Source: Dipteronia dyeriana
Lineage: Eukaryota > Streptophyta > Magnoliopsida > Sapindales > Sapindaceae
Direction: 5' to 3'
NCBI GenBank assembly: GCA_032871835.1
Contig: CM065300.1
Coordinates: forward strand, 69,203,192-69,267,191
Length of the DNA stretch: 64,000 bases
In this document: positions 44,730 to 56,559 of the stretch, in pieces
How the letters are laid out: each line of letters starts with the position of its first letter
How positions within the stretch are numbered: position 1 is the first letter of the stretch
Notes under the pieces: generated by a model
The model's database searches: none
What the model saw: only the letters and a program-made list of their open reading frames with translations
What the model was told of the DNA's origin: nothing
Position numbers and translations under genes: made by a program

Positions 44730-46902
44730 TATATAAAAAAAATTCCCTTTCAATAACAAGAACCTTAACCCTAGATTAATTGATGTATATAAAAAGTATC
44801 GTACCCTTTTTTTTTCGTGACGATTAAACTAGCGTAGAATTTAATCTGCAAGATCTTCCAATCCAATCATGAACGTGAATCACCTAGGAGTGTGGGCTCC
44901 CTTTCTTTAAATTTTATACTTGAGGATGGAAACAAACAAAATATTCTTCTTTGTTAGTCACAATAATCCTCCAAGAGAAAAACCAAGAACGTCCGGTCAC
45001 TTTTAAATTATCAATCAGTTTGATTGAAACTCGCTTGAACCTTGATTCAATGTTGTACACAAAACCCTTTTGATGCAAAGGATACTAGTGTACTATCAAA
45101 AACAAAAACGTTCCCTCTTTTATCTATGCTTGGCCGAATTCTTCACACAATGAGTTGGACGAAGTTTTTTATTTTTTATTATTTTTATTTTTATTTTATA
45201 ACAATAAAAAAACAAATAAAAAACAACTTCTCACACCAAAAACTCATACTTGGTCGAAATTTACAAGTATATATATAGGAGACCAAATCCTCTCCTAAGA
45301 AGGATTTACCTGGTGGTTAAGAATCCTATCCTTAGGTGGATTTACTTGGTGGTTAAGAATCCTTTTCCAAAAGGAATTCTTTCCTACACCAAGACTCCTA
45401 ATCCAACTCAATAGTGTATTTGTAACCATATTAAAGACTTCCTAATTTGATTAGATAAATAATTCATTTTATTTATCTACTTAACAAATATAGTCTTTAA
45501 TATTAATTACACTACCAACAATAGTATAATATTTAGGAGACCATCTCCTAAAAGAAAAAGATTTTAACTTTTAATTAAATAATTAATTAATCAACACATT
45601 AATTAATTTCCATTTAATTAAATAATAAAATAAAAATAATATAACTAAGCTATTCTAAATAGCCTTGCCGCCCAACACATATATATGAGCCATATATTAT
45701 TTTTCTTATTTTATTAAATCCATTTGACCTTAATAAAAAGTCCACATGTGAAATAGACCTATTCTTACAAAAAAAAAAACAAGTTCACATGCCTAAATAC
45801 AATTATAAATGGACCCCTAAATTGGTCTGGTAAAATATATCAAGTGATCCATAAAAGTTCGTGTGGAATGATGATCTTAGCGGGCTATCTAAATTTGAGC
45901 TTCAATAGACACAACCCAATCGCAATCAACAAATGATTCACTTAGGTCCAATCTATTTAATTTTAGTTCATTCCACTAAATAACTAAAATTGAACTCTTA
46001 AATAAAGATAAGATAAGTTGATGTTACTCATTCATACCCTAGACAACCTTATTGGAGAAAGTGTATCCTCGTGAAGAATACCAGTAATCGCCAAGAGCTC
46101 ATAGACCGCCTATAGCTCTCCAAATTACCATATTTACTCATAGGACCACATTTTGAACTTGGATATTTTGACTTGTCGAGAAGCCATGTTTTAATAGACA
46201 TTATTGAAAAGTTAACGTTAAGATTTAATATCCAATACCTCAAAACATCCATATGATGGTATTCTACTCTCATTCAATAAATGAAGCCACGATGTCCATT
46301 TCTATAAATGAAGTCCTCTATCGATTAACAAATGAATACTACCAAACTATCGAGGATAGACTATGCTATAGAATCGTACTCATTGATAGCTCAAATAATA
46401 ACACTTGCAACCATAAGTCCATCATTTATCTCAGGATTGAGATAGACTCTCCGATTGTCTTCAAATGAAACTTTTATCCATCGACGGCTCTAGATAAAGT
46501 TTTTCATTTTGATCCTATTCAATGCACCCAGTGCACTAGATTATTTTGCCCAAAGACACCACACTTTGATGATTTTAGACTCATCATAACACATTTGATC
46601 CCACTCAAATGCTAGCAAAATAATCTACAACTTTGACAAGATAAAAGCGCCCAACCTTTTATCTTAAGTTGTGAATGTTATTCAATACTAACTAAAGAAT
46701 TGTATCTACCTCATACATATCTAGATGTATGAACAATTCTTCTTTTTTCATAGTCTTTTGACCTTACGATTATTTAATTTTGACAATTATAATTATTAAA
46801 ATATAAATGCTATAAGATTTGTTAAACTAGAAATCACTTTATTAATATGAAAAGATTGTCAATTACAATATTACACTCTTGCTGTCGAGCATAATCCTAA
46901 CA
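44729..46902 (-). mobile_element. Second copy of the copia-2 right LTR, left-truncated, with its true outer end
   Basis: It corresponds base for base to about 20475-22640, with few differences, and continues through GTCGAGCATAATCCTAACA to 46902, the end missing from the first copy. ATAAG (46903-46907) and then copia-1 LTR sequence follow. Since the left ATAAG is at 13066-13070 in the same copia-1 LTR, this is the right boundary of copia-2, displaced by the duplication. Confidence 0.85.
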
Positions 46903-47260
46903 ATAAGTTAATGTTCCTTTTTCATACCCTAGACAATCTTAATGGAGATAGTGTATCCTCATGAAGAATGTCAGTAATCGCCAAAAGCTCATAGACTACT
47001 TATATCTCTAAGAGTTACCATATTTACTCATATGACCACATTTTGAAATTGGATATTTTGATTTGTCCAGAAGCCATATTTCAATAGACACTATTGAAAA
47101 CTTAACATTAAGATTAATATCCAATACCCCAAAATATCCATATGATGATATTCTACTCACATTTAATAAATGAAGCCACAATGTCCATATCAATAAATGA
47201 CGTCCTTTAACGATTGACAAATGAATACTGAAAATTCCCTAAACACGTGTGTGCCAAAAC

Positions 47261-47289
47261 GGGGGGGGGGGGGGGGGGGGAGGGGGGGG
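47261..47289 (+). repeat. G20-A-G8 homopolymer tract
   Basis: Twenty G, one A, eight G, then TGAACAGG. The related element has a shorter GAGGGGGGGTGAATAGG at the same place (36560), so the tract is an expansion of a conserved motif or a sequencing/assembly effect. Confidence 0.85.
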
Positions 47290-48448
47290 TGAACAGGTTT
47301 TAATCAAGTCAATTACCAATTTTTCTTGATTAGTCAATATTCAAAATTCACCCCCAATAAAACAAACATACAACATCAAGTGTACGGTGCGGAAATATAA
47401 ATAACACAAGATGTATACGTGGAAACCCTCCAAATGGGAAAAACCACGGGCTGTTAAGTGCGCCACACTCGGTCACAGAAATCCTCTATATGAATAAAAG
47501 GTTACACCCTCAAGTTATTATCGGACACTCACTCTCGACAACCTCAGGCTATGGACACCGCAACTCACCACTCTTGGTTCAGTCCCTAGTGATATCCCCT
47601 GATACACTACTTTTGGTATGAACGCCTCCTACTCTACCCCCTTGGGCCTTTTACAGTGGCACACGACCAATTGCTTGTCAACCCACCCTTGGTTGCAAGA
47701 CTTCCCTTGCTTGTGCAACTTCACACCGAAGCCACAAGACTTGACTCAATGAAGAGTTCAACAACCTATGTGAATATGATGAAATATTCAAACATGCAAA
47801 TAATGCTAGGCAAAACACTAAATGCTTATCTAGGAATTTAAAAATGTCACTAAGTACAATTCCTAGATATCAATGTCTAAATGAATGTTCATAAAGACTT
47901 AACTAGATATAGTTATGCAACATTATATCCTAGTTATCAAACAAGGTCATTTCAACATATGTTGTCATTAAGCATGACATGGTCATTAATGCAATTAATA
48001 TGACCTAATGAATAATGTCTAAATGCAATGCACACAGACTTAGCGAAAAGGGCCAATATGTCCTAAATTCAAGCTATCAACAAACAAACCCAATCATGTT
48101 ATCAAGACTCTTAAATATATGCAATAACTAGAGTCTAGGTATTTAATCATGCAATAAACACCTAATCTAGAGTAAGAAGAACAATAAAAGATATTCAATG
48201 AAGTTCTTACTTACCTAGTCATGAAACCAAGAACACCCATGCTCATATGATGAAGAATGATGCAAGATGGAGATGGGTTTTGGGTTTAGAGAGTTAATTA
48301 AGCTTTAAAGAAGCTTTCTCTCTCAAGGAACTCTCTCTCTCACTCTAGGGTTCGTTTTTTAGAGTCATTCTAATGAAGAAGATGAGTTAATGATGTATTT
48401 ATAATGCCTAAGTGAAATGACATCGTTTGGGATGAAGAAAACAAAGTT

Positions 48449-48600
48449 TTGTCACGACCGCTGTGCATGCCGCGGCCTAGGCAAGTGTCCAAACCGCGGT
48501 CTTCTGCAGCATGGCAAGGCTGGACATTACCGCTGCCTAGGCCGCTGGCTAGGCATGGCATCAAAAGCGGTCTAGGCCGCGGTACACGCCAGACAGCACA
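48449..48600. repeat. GC-rich palindromic block in the 47229 element
   Basis: Dense short palindromes, including GCCGCGGC, GCCTAGGC and CCGCGG, several repeated, in AT-rich surroundings. Comparable in place and character to 38276-38420. Confidence 0.7.
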
Positions 48601-49905
48601 ACAACTTGAGCTTCGAGTGACCCAAAACATGACCAAACGACATCCAAACCTTTTGTATAATATACCGTTGGAAAGGTATAGAAGTTTAATTTCTACTCCA
48701 ATTTACAAAACATGATTTGAATGTCTGTAGAAAATGTTATGGTCATTTTAGTGACCAAAGGTCAGAAACGGTCAACAACAGAGATGCCCTGTTTTGGTGG
48801 TCACTTTGGAGATTTCAAAGACAATCCAAACGATTATGAAATATTAAGAATAATATACCGTTGGAAAGGTATGGGTGTCTAGTTTGTATAGAAATTTTCA
48901 AAACTCATTTTGAATCATTGTATAAAAAGATATGATCACAAGACCATACAAAGGTCAGTTTTGAAAAACATTTAAATCATTGAAATACACTCTTTTGAAA
49001 CTAGAAACCTTACTCCATATAACCAAACCAAGAGAAGATTGAGACCTTCTCATATGATCACTCAACGCGCTAAAAACAAGAACATCATCGTGCAAGCACG
49101 AACATAACACAATACCACACTTAAATCTATAAATGAAGTGCAAGTGTGATTGTGAAGGATACACACATATAAACAATATCAACACAAATGCAAGATCAAC
49201 AAAGCATGCATGAGGTGTGTGTGTGCACCTAAACTCTTCAAGAGGCAAAGTTAAGTGAATATACCTTTTGCTCTTGAAGTCATGGAGATGCTTGGAATCT
49301 TGCCAATGAGGTTTTAAGCTACCCATTACACAATCATCCCCAATGTGGTGTAGTTTGTCATGAAATAAGCCAATCATAAAATTGAGGTCCTTACAAATAC
49401 CACCAAACTATCGAGGATAGACTATTATATATAATCGGACTCATTGATAGCTCAAATTATAACACTTGCAACCATAAATCCTTCATATATCTAAAGATTG
49501 AGATAGACTCTCCGATTGTCTTCAAGTGAAAACTTTTATTAAAGTATTTCACTGAGATCCTATTCCATGCACCTAGTACACTAGATTCTTTTGCCCAAAT
49601 ACACCACACTTTGATGATTTTAGACTCATCATAACACATTTGATCCCACTCAAAAGCTAGGAAAAGAATCTACTACTTTAACAAGGTAAATGAGCACAAC
49701 ATTTATCTTAAGTTGTGAATATTGTTCAAGACTAACTAAAGAATTGTATCTACCTCATACATATCCAGATGTACGAACAATTCTTATTTTCTCATAGTCT
49801 TTTGACCTTATGATTAATTGCTTATGACAATTATAATAATTAAACTATAAATGCTATAAGATTTGTTAAACTAGAAATCACTTTCTATTGAGCATAATCC
49901 CAACA

Positions 49906-51050
49906 ATCTCCTACTTGCTCTATAGTAAATGTGTCATATCTCTTATCCCCATATTCTCTACGTGCCCATCAAAACTCTTTTGTAGTACAACCTTTGTTAT
50001 GAGATCCGCTAGATTTCCTACAGAGACAACGTTGGTTATCATCATGTCTCTCCTCTACACAATTACCCTTAAAAGATGATACTTTCTTTTAGTGTTTTTC
50101 CCTCTCTTATGGCTTCTTGGTTCTCTCAAATTAGCTGCTACTCCACTATTGTCAATATAGATAGTGATCTGCTTATTCACATCAGGAACCACTTTCAATT
50201 CAATCAAGAATTAGCATACGGCAACATACTCAGCTTCCATGGTGGAATCAGCAATACAAGATTGCTTGATACACTTCCATATGATTGCCTCTCCTCCTAG
50301 CGTAAACACAAATCCTGATGTTAATTTTCTGGAGTCAGAATCTGCCTGGAAATCAGAATATTTATACCTAACAGGAATTAAATTCCCTCTAGAATATATA
50401 AGCATATAATCTCTCGTTCTCCTAAGATACTTGAAAATATGGTTAACTGTTGTCCAGTGACCAGGACTAGGCTTCGATTGAAACCTGCTAACTATGCCAA
50501 TAATAAAACAAATATTTGGTCTAGTGCGGAGAATTGCATACATGAGACTTCCAACTATTGAGACATATGGAACCCTACTCATGAATTGCTCTTCATGCTC
50601 ATTCTTAGGAGCTTATTCCTTAGAAAGTTTGATTCCATGTATGAAAGGTAACATACATTTCATGGAATCTTGCATGGAGATTCTGGACAAGATTTTATCT
50701 ATGTACGAAGCTTGAGATAATGCAATCGTTCTATTCTTTCTATCCCTTATAACTAGGATACAAAGAGTATAACTTGCTTCTCTTAAGTCCTTCTTATCAA
50801 ATTGTTTTTCTAACCATTCTTTTACAGATGTCAATACACCTATATCGTTTTCGATGAGTAGTATATCATCAACGTAAAGAACTAGGAAAACTAACTTGTC
50901 GCCTTTGATCCTTTTGTATACACATGGTTCGTAAAGGTTTTGAATAAATCTAAAACTTTTCACAGCTTGATGGAACTTTATGTTCCAGGATCTGGATGTG
51001 TGCTTCAATCCATAAATGTATCTTTGTAACTTACATACTGTTTCCTCTTA
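49906..51050 (-). pseudogene. Copia-1 pol rump (RNase H start and reverse transcriptase end)
   Basis: Minus-strand pol matching copia-2 15275-16440. It has ASRSWNIKFHQA, LVLYVDDILLIEND (RT active site), RTIALSQASYIDKI, MSRVPYVSIVGSLMYA, FIIGIVSRFQSKP and CIADSTMEAEYVA. Part of the RNase H domain is deleted near 50205. Stops lie at about 50610 and elsewhere. Upstream (higher coordinates) pol ends at about 51050, where copia-2 would continue TTGGCCC; instead an inverted gag piece follows. The element is a deletion derivative with less than a third of its internal region. Confidence 0.85.
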
Positions 51051-51579
51051 GAAGCTAAGTATATTGCCGTATGGCAATTCTTGACAGGGAATGGATGGCA
51101 GTTGAAGATGGCTACACTCCACCCATGATGACTCCCGCAGGTGGAGGAGATGATGTACTCAAACCAAAGGCTCAGTGGAATGCACAAGAGTTTGAGGCTT
51201 CAAAGTGTAATAGGAAGGCAATGCATGCCATCCTTTATGCAATGGATGATAACCAATACAAGTTGGTTCAAAATACTAGGATAGCTAAGGAAGCATGGGA
51301 CATCCTAGAAGTTGCACATGAAGGAACCGATGTGGTTAAGGAATCGAAGCTTCAAGTTCTCCAAACGCAATTTGAATTGCTCAAGATGGATGAGAATGAG
51401 TGCTTCAACGATTTTGAAGAGAGGTTGATGGACATTGTGAATCAAAGTCATCAACTTGGTGATCCTTATTCGGATAGGAAGATCAAGCAGAAGATTATGA
51501 GATCTCTACCCGATAGATTTGAGTCTAAGGTGACGGCCTTAGAAGAGAATAGAGAATACAATTAGGGGTAAGTTTCTTT
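51051..51579 (+). pseudogene. Copia gag fragment in inverted orientation
   Basis: A 164-residue frame (51071-51565) on plus: REWMAVEDGYTPP, QWNAQEFEASKCNRKAMHAI, AKEAWDILEVAHEGTD, VKESKLQVLQTQFELLKMDE, IMRSLPDRFESKVTALEE. This is the N-terminal UBN2 Gag domain of a copia element, but from a different subfamily from copia-2 gag and in the opposite orientation to the copia-1 pol beside it. It begins and ends inside the domain, flanked on both sides by copia-1 sequence. It has no in-frame stop over 495 bases, so it is less decayed than its surroundings. Likely a filler acquired in a deletion repair event. Confidence 0.75.
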
Positions 51580-53770
51580 GAACGTGAATCACCTAGGAGT
51601 GTGGACTCCCTTTCTTTGAATTGTATACTAGAGGATGGAAACAAACAAAACATTTTTCTTTTGTTAGTCACAATAATCCTCCTAGAGAAAACCCAAGAGC
51701 ATTTGGTCACTTGTGAATTTTCAATATATTTGATTGAAACTAGCGTGAACCCGATTCGATTTTTGTATACAAAACCCTTATGATGTAAAGGATACTAGTG
51801 CACTATCAAAAACAAAAACATTCCCTGTTTTCTCTATGCTTGACCGAATTCTACATACACTTATTTTAGTGTTGAATGAATTTATCTAGAGTAAGAACCA
51901 TTTTTTCTTCACTCAAAATTCTAAGGTTCCAAAGCCTCTCTTATCCGAAATCTCTCTTGGAGAAATCTTATGGCTTGGTCAAATTCTACATAGCCATAAT
52001 TATAGGTGTTCAAATCCTCTCCTAAGGAGGATTTACTTTGTGGGTAAGAATCCTCTCTCTAGGTGGATTTACTTGGTGTCCAATAATCCTCACTCAAAGA
52101 AGAATTCTTTTCCACACCAAGACTCCTATACCAACTCAGTAGTGTATTTATCCAGTAACCAATTATTGAATATAAATTAAATTGTGACTTTATCAAAAAC
52201 TTGCTAATTTGAGTAATAGTCTATTAGAGTTTTTATAGATATCAAATACTTCCTAATTTGACTAGATCGATAAATTCTTTTTATTTATCTACTTATCAAA
52301 TAAAGTATTTGATACTTATCATACTATCAACAATAGTATGACACTAGGAGACCTTCTCCTACTAGGAAAAAGATTTTATCTTATAATTAAATATTAATTA
52401 ATTAATTAATTAATTAATTTCCATTTAATTAAATTATAAAATAAAAATAATATATTAGGCTATTTTATAAGCCCTAACAACCCAATCCTATGCATGAGTC
52501 AAATATTTTTTTGTCCAATTTATTAAATCCATTGGACTTTAATAGAAATGTCCATGTGCCTTAAATTAATACATTAATATAATTTAAACAGCTCATTTAA
52601 TTAAACTATGTAAATTTTATTCTTAATTTAATGAAAGAACTCTAATTGCACCCCATTATGGCTGCCCAAGGATTCCCACGTCCTTGGCCACACAATCCAG
52701 GTATCTTGAAGAGTTCACGCGTGTCTTGATCACACATGACCCTACCTCTCCAAAGCTTTTGGATTCCAATATCCAAAACAATTATAGATGGATCCAGAAA
52801 TTGATCTTGTAGGATATATCAAGTGTTCCATGCAAGTTTCTGTGAATTGGGGTTCTTGGCGGGCTATCTAATTTAAACTTTAATAGACACAGCCTAATCA
52901 CAATCAATAGATGATTCACTTAGGTCCGATCTATTAATTTTAGTTCATTCCACTAAAGAACTAAAATTGAAATCTTAAATAAAGAAAAAATAAGTTATTG
53001 TTTCTCATTCATACCCTAGACAATCTTAATGGAGATAGTATATCCTCGTAAAGAATACCAGTAATTGCCAAGAGCTTATAGACCGCTTATAACTCTCATA
53101 GTTACCAAATTTACTCATATGACCACATTTTGAACTTGAATATTTTGACTTGTCTAGAAGCCATATTTCAATAAACACGATTGAAAACTTAACGTTAAGA
53201 TTTATATCCAATACCTCAAAAATATCCAAATGATGATATTCGACTCACACTTAATAAATGGAGTCACGATGTCAATATCGATAAATAAATTCCTCTATCG
53301 ATTAACAAATGAATACCACCATACTATCGAGGATAGACTATGCCATATAATCGTACTCATTGATAGCTTAAAAGATAACACTAGCAACCATAAGTCCATC
53401 ATTTATCTCAGGATTGAGATAGACTCTCTGATTGTCTTCAAGTGAAAACTTTTATCCGTTGACGGTTCTAGATAAAGTATTTCACTGTGATCCTATTCAA
53501 TGCACCTAGTGTACTAGATTCTTTTGTCCAAAGACACCACACTTTGATGATTTTAGACTCATCATTACACATTTGCTCTCACTCAAACGCTAGCAAAAGA
53601 ATATACAACTTTAACAAGGTAAAGGAGCCCAACATTTATCTTAAGTTAAGAATATTGGTCAAGACTAACTAAAAAAATTATGTCTAACTCATATATATCC
53701 AGATGTACAAACAATTATTTTTTCTCATAGTCTTTTGACCTCGTGATTATTTACTTTTGACAATTATAAT
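51580..53770 (-). mobile_element. Copia-1 right LTR, inner part, truncated at its inner edge
   Basis: It begins inside the LTR (GAACGTGAATCACC, equivalent to about 11650) and runs to the gypsy insertion at 53770. It shares the extra segment at 52560-52790 with the left LTR of copia-1 (12640-12870). A TTAA microsatellite lies at 52394-52425. Its last 110 bases are not in this copy; the first copy has them at 30610-30723. Confidence 0.8.
53766..53770. other. Target-site duplication ATAAT, left side of gypsy insertion
   Basis: Uninterrupted copia LTRs read CAATTATAATAATTAAAC. Here CAATTATAAT is followed by the gypsy LTR, and at 30610 ATAATAATTAAAC follows the other gypsy LTR. The two flanks are complementary although 23 kb apart and in reversed order. 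Confidence 0.85.
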
Positions 53771-54637
53771 TGTCATATGTGAATTTTATCATACTTACAC
53801 GTCATCAACAAAGAGGATAAATTGCCAGGTGGACATCCAAATAAGCATTCAGAAAATATCCTACAAGATACCACCGAAGAAGAGAACCCGAGTAAGCATA
53901 TATTGAACAAAACCTACTCTTACTCGGGATTAGCTAACGACACTCGGGACTGGTTAAATGACGCTTCTACTCTGGATCAAATGATGTTACTCGAGACCAG
54001 TGGGTATTATACTTGCTCGGGATAAATATGAAAAAAAACCGAATAAAAAGCCTAGTGCTTAGTTCACACGAATTAGGTCATTAAATACACGAAGATATCC
54101 ATCAGGAAGGAATCCCAAAGAGAACAGAATACTGAGCTGGAAGGGTTCCCAATCAGGCAATACCTTTATTTCTTTAAAAAGACTACACTCTTATATAAGG
54201 AAACAAGTCCAAATTGGACTGCATTACTAGAATCCCATTCGATTTCAATACAAGACTCTGAACTAGGAAAGAAGACAATCAACTTCAAACAAGAAAATAA
54301 TTGTAATTAAATACAAAGATCTATTACTTGTACAAAGCAGATTAGGGCTCTATAAACATATAAATAGACTCGTAATCTCACCAAAAAGGATAGACAGCAA
54401 TCATAGCAAAATACAGAGAAAAGAAAGAGAGATCGAGAGCTTGTAACACTATAAATTAATAGTGGATTTTGGCTCAGTTGATCATTCAACCACCCGTGGA
54501 TGTTTCTCCGGTCATCGAATTTTTACCACATAAAAAACTCTTCTTGTTTACTTTTTCCTCCTCCCTCTCTTTGAAATCACAGCCGAAATCCAATCCTTAT
54601 TGACTTTTCTGATACAATCCAGAAATCAACGTCAACA
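53771..54637 (+). mobile_element. Gypsy copy B 5' LTR
   Basis: 867 bases, TGTCATATGTG to CGTCAACA, matching the copy A 3' LTR apart from scattered substitutions and small gaps. A TATAAATAGA box is at 54359-54368. The primer site starts two bases after its end. Confidence 0.9.
54359..54368 (+). promoter_or_regulatory. Putative TATA box in gypsy copy B LTR
   Basis: TATAAATAGA at the same place as in copy A, about 280 bases before the LTR end. Confidence 0.6.
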
Positions 54638-54639
54638 AT

Positions 54640-54657
54640 TGGCGCTAGAAGGAGGGG
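54640..54657 (+). other. Primer binding site of gypsy copy B
   Basis: TGGCGCTAGAAGGAGGGG, two bases after the LTR, like the site of gypsy-0. Which tRNA it pairs with I cannot say from memory with confidence. Confidence 0.8.
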
Positions 54658-54683
54658 CTACACCTCCGACTTGATTAAAAGCA

Positions 54684-56430
54684 ATGGCAGGAAGCAGAAG
54701 CAGAAGCAGTTCTGGAGATGTCCAAAAATCTCCGGATAACTTCCATGTTGGCAGTACCTCGCGGGATCTCGCTGCAACAACAGAAAACCAACCTACATTC
54801 CTGGCAAAGATCCAGCAAGTTCCTCAAACCAGTGGAGATCTGACACAATGTTTTCAAGAAGCGTTGCAACAACTGGTGACAGACGCTGCAAAGGAATGAG
54901 TGGATCTACTGGCTATAGAAGCACAAACTCCTAACCTCCCACTTACAAGGCTCCATTCGGTGGTAGTAAGGCCAGAAATAAATACACCAGAAGTCAGAAT
55001 GAACCTTACTCCAATCAAACAGGCGAGACGTGAAACACCTGAAGAGGAACGACCACACCAAAAGTAGAACCAGGATCAGACAGTCCGTACTAGACACCGT
55101 AAACATGACCGACATAGGGATCGATCATCATCAGAAGATAGTGATCGGCACCATCGCAAGCGTCATCATGGAATCATACGAGAAACCTGACATCAAAGTA
55201 AAGAACCTGAAAGAGAAATGACAATCACCCAGCGGTTCAACCATCGGGGAAGTCCATTGGAAAACTGGGACGTTGTAATCCCAAGATTAACTCGAGAAGT
55301 CGAGAACAATAGGCGACAAATGGACTTATTGGTCAGACGTTATGGGTGTAACGATTTATCTGATGACGATTCTGATAGTCCATTCACCAGGGAAATCTTA
55401 CGGACCCCATTCCCAGAAAGGTTCAGGATGCCGTTCGTGGAGCAATTCAAGAAGGACATAGACCCAAAGGAGCACGTCAGACGCTATAAAAGTGCTATGG
55501 CCCAGTATGCCTATAGTGATCCTTTACTGTGTCTCGACTTTCCATAAACTTTAGGAGACATGGGCTCAAGATTGTTCGGGAGATTACCCCCAGAAAGTAT
55601 TGGAAGTTTTGGTGAACTAAGCAGGAGCTTCTCAAGGCAATTCCTGAGCAATGTTCATAGGATAAAGTCAGTGGCTTACCTTTCTCAAATAAAGCAGGGG
55701 AAAATGAGTGGTTTAAGAAATACCTGGGGAGATTTGGCCAAGCAGTATCAGAAATTGGCAGTGCAAACGATGAAGCAATAATTGATGCATTCATCAACAA
55801 CTTGCAGAATGGACGGCTATCTTTCGATTTAAGAAGAGCCCGTCTAACCAGGTATGCAGATATGATGGACATGGCAGGAGGGTATACATTAGCCGAAGAA
55901 GAAGAGTTAGCCACTAGAGGAAGCTACATGCATGGAGGAAAACCAGAGATGGATGCCCAGTCCAAGGAGCAGAACCAAAAGGGAAAACAGAAAGGAAGCG
56001 GTAAGAAAAGAGCAATAACGGGAGAAACGGGTGTAATGTCAAACAAACCACGGAAAAATACCAAGGCAGATACAACAACTACACCCCTCTTCGGAAAAAA
56101 CAAGAGAAAATCTTTGCCATTATGGAAACAAAGAATATGGTACAAGAGCCACACCGTCAATCTTAGTTTGCTCGGTGAGACATACCTAAATACTGTAGGT
56201 TCCATAAGGAAACCGATCATGAGACTTCCAAGTGTTACCAGCTCAGAGATTACATAGAAACCCTCATTCGGGAAGGACATCTACAGGATTTGATCTTGAA
56301 AAGGGATGAAAAATTGGAAGCAAAGAAAGAGATCAGGGCTGATCACAGCTCTGGTCAAAGTCAAAGGGCCAGGCCAGAGGCCAATCAAGTAATACATACG
56401 ATCTTTGGAAGACCATCTACGGGAAGAAAT
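54684..56430 (+). pseudogene. Gypsy copy B gag
   Basis: It starts at ATG 54684 (MAGSRSRSSSGDVQKSP), 27 bases after the primer site. A stop at 54897 is followed by more coding in other frames. An Arg/His-rich region lies at 55010-55200. The conserved capsid core (55218-56000) has TREILRTPFPERFRMPFVEQF, YKSAMAQYAYSD, FGRLPPESIGSFGELSRSFS, FINNLQNGRLSFDLRRAR. A Lys-rich stretch follows (KEQNQKGKQKGSGKK), then a Cys/His piece and the INTIFGGP-type motif (as IHTIFGRPSTG near 56400). At least four stops or frame changes interrupt it. Capsid protein, cytoplasmic. Confidence 0.85.
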
Positions 56431-56559
56431 AACCGAGAGTGAACCCAGGAAATCAGAGAAGCAGTAAAAACAAGAAACAACTTTGATGTAAACTCGGTCG
56501 AGCCAGACCCGAAAAGGGTAAATGAAGGATGGGACCCAATAACTTTCACAGAAACAAAC

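Larger units (their letters stand above)
47229..49395. mobile_element. LTR-type element in copia-1, TSD AATAC
   Basis: 2,167 bases, TGAAAATTCCC to GGTCCTTACA, flanked by perfect AATAC (47224-47228, 49396-49400). Related to 36519-39136. No supported coding sequence, so a solo LTR or non-autonomous element. It contains a long G tract (47261-47289), a GC-rich palindromic block (48449-48600) and a diverged direct repeat around ACCGTTGGAAAGGTAT (48661 and 48856). Frames 48370-48715 on both strands come from the GC block. Confidence 0.85.
46903..49905 (-). mobile_element. Copia-1 left LTR, second part (holds a younger LTR element)
   Basis: Own sequence 46903-47228 and 49396-49905. It picks up the copia LTR exactly where 13070 left off (ATAAG, then TTAATGTTCC) and ends ATAATCCCAACA at 49905, followed by a polypurine-like tract. 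Added to 11478-13070 this gives about 2.4 kb, the expected LTR length. About 45 bases near the end (the ATTAATATGAAAAGATTG region of other copies) are deleted at about 49883. Confidence 0.8.

Noticed and set aside
48370..48715. Two opposed 88-codon frames
   Set aside because: They cover a GC-rich palindromic block in a solo-LTR-like element; mirror frames over inverted repeats are expected by chance.
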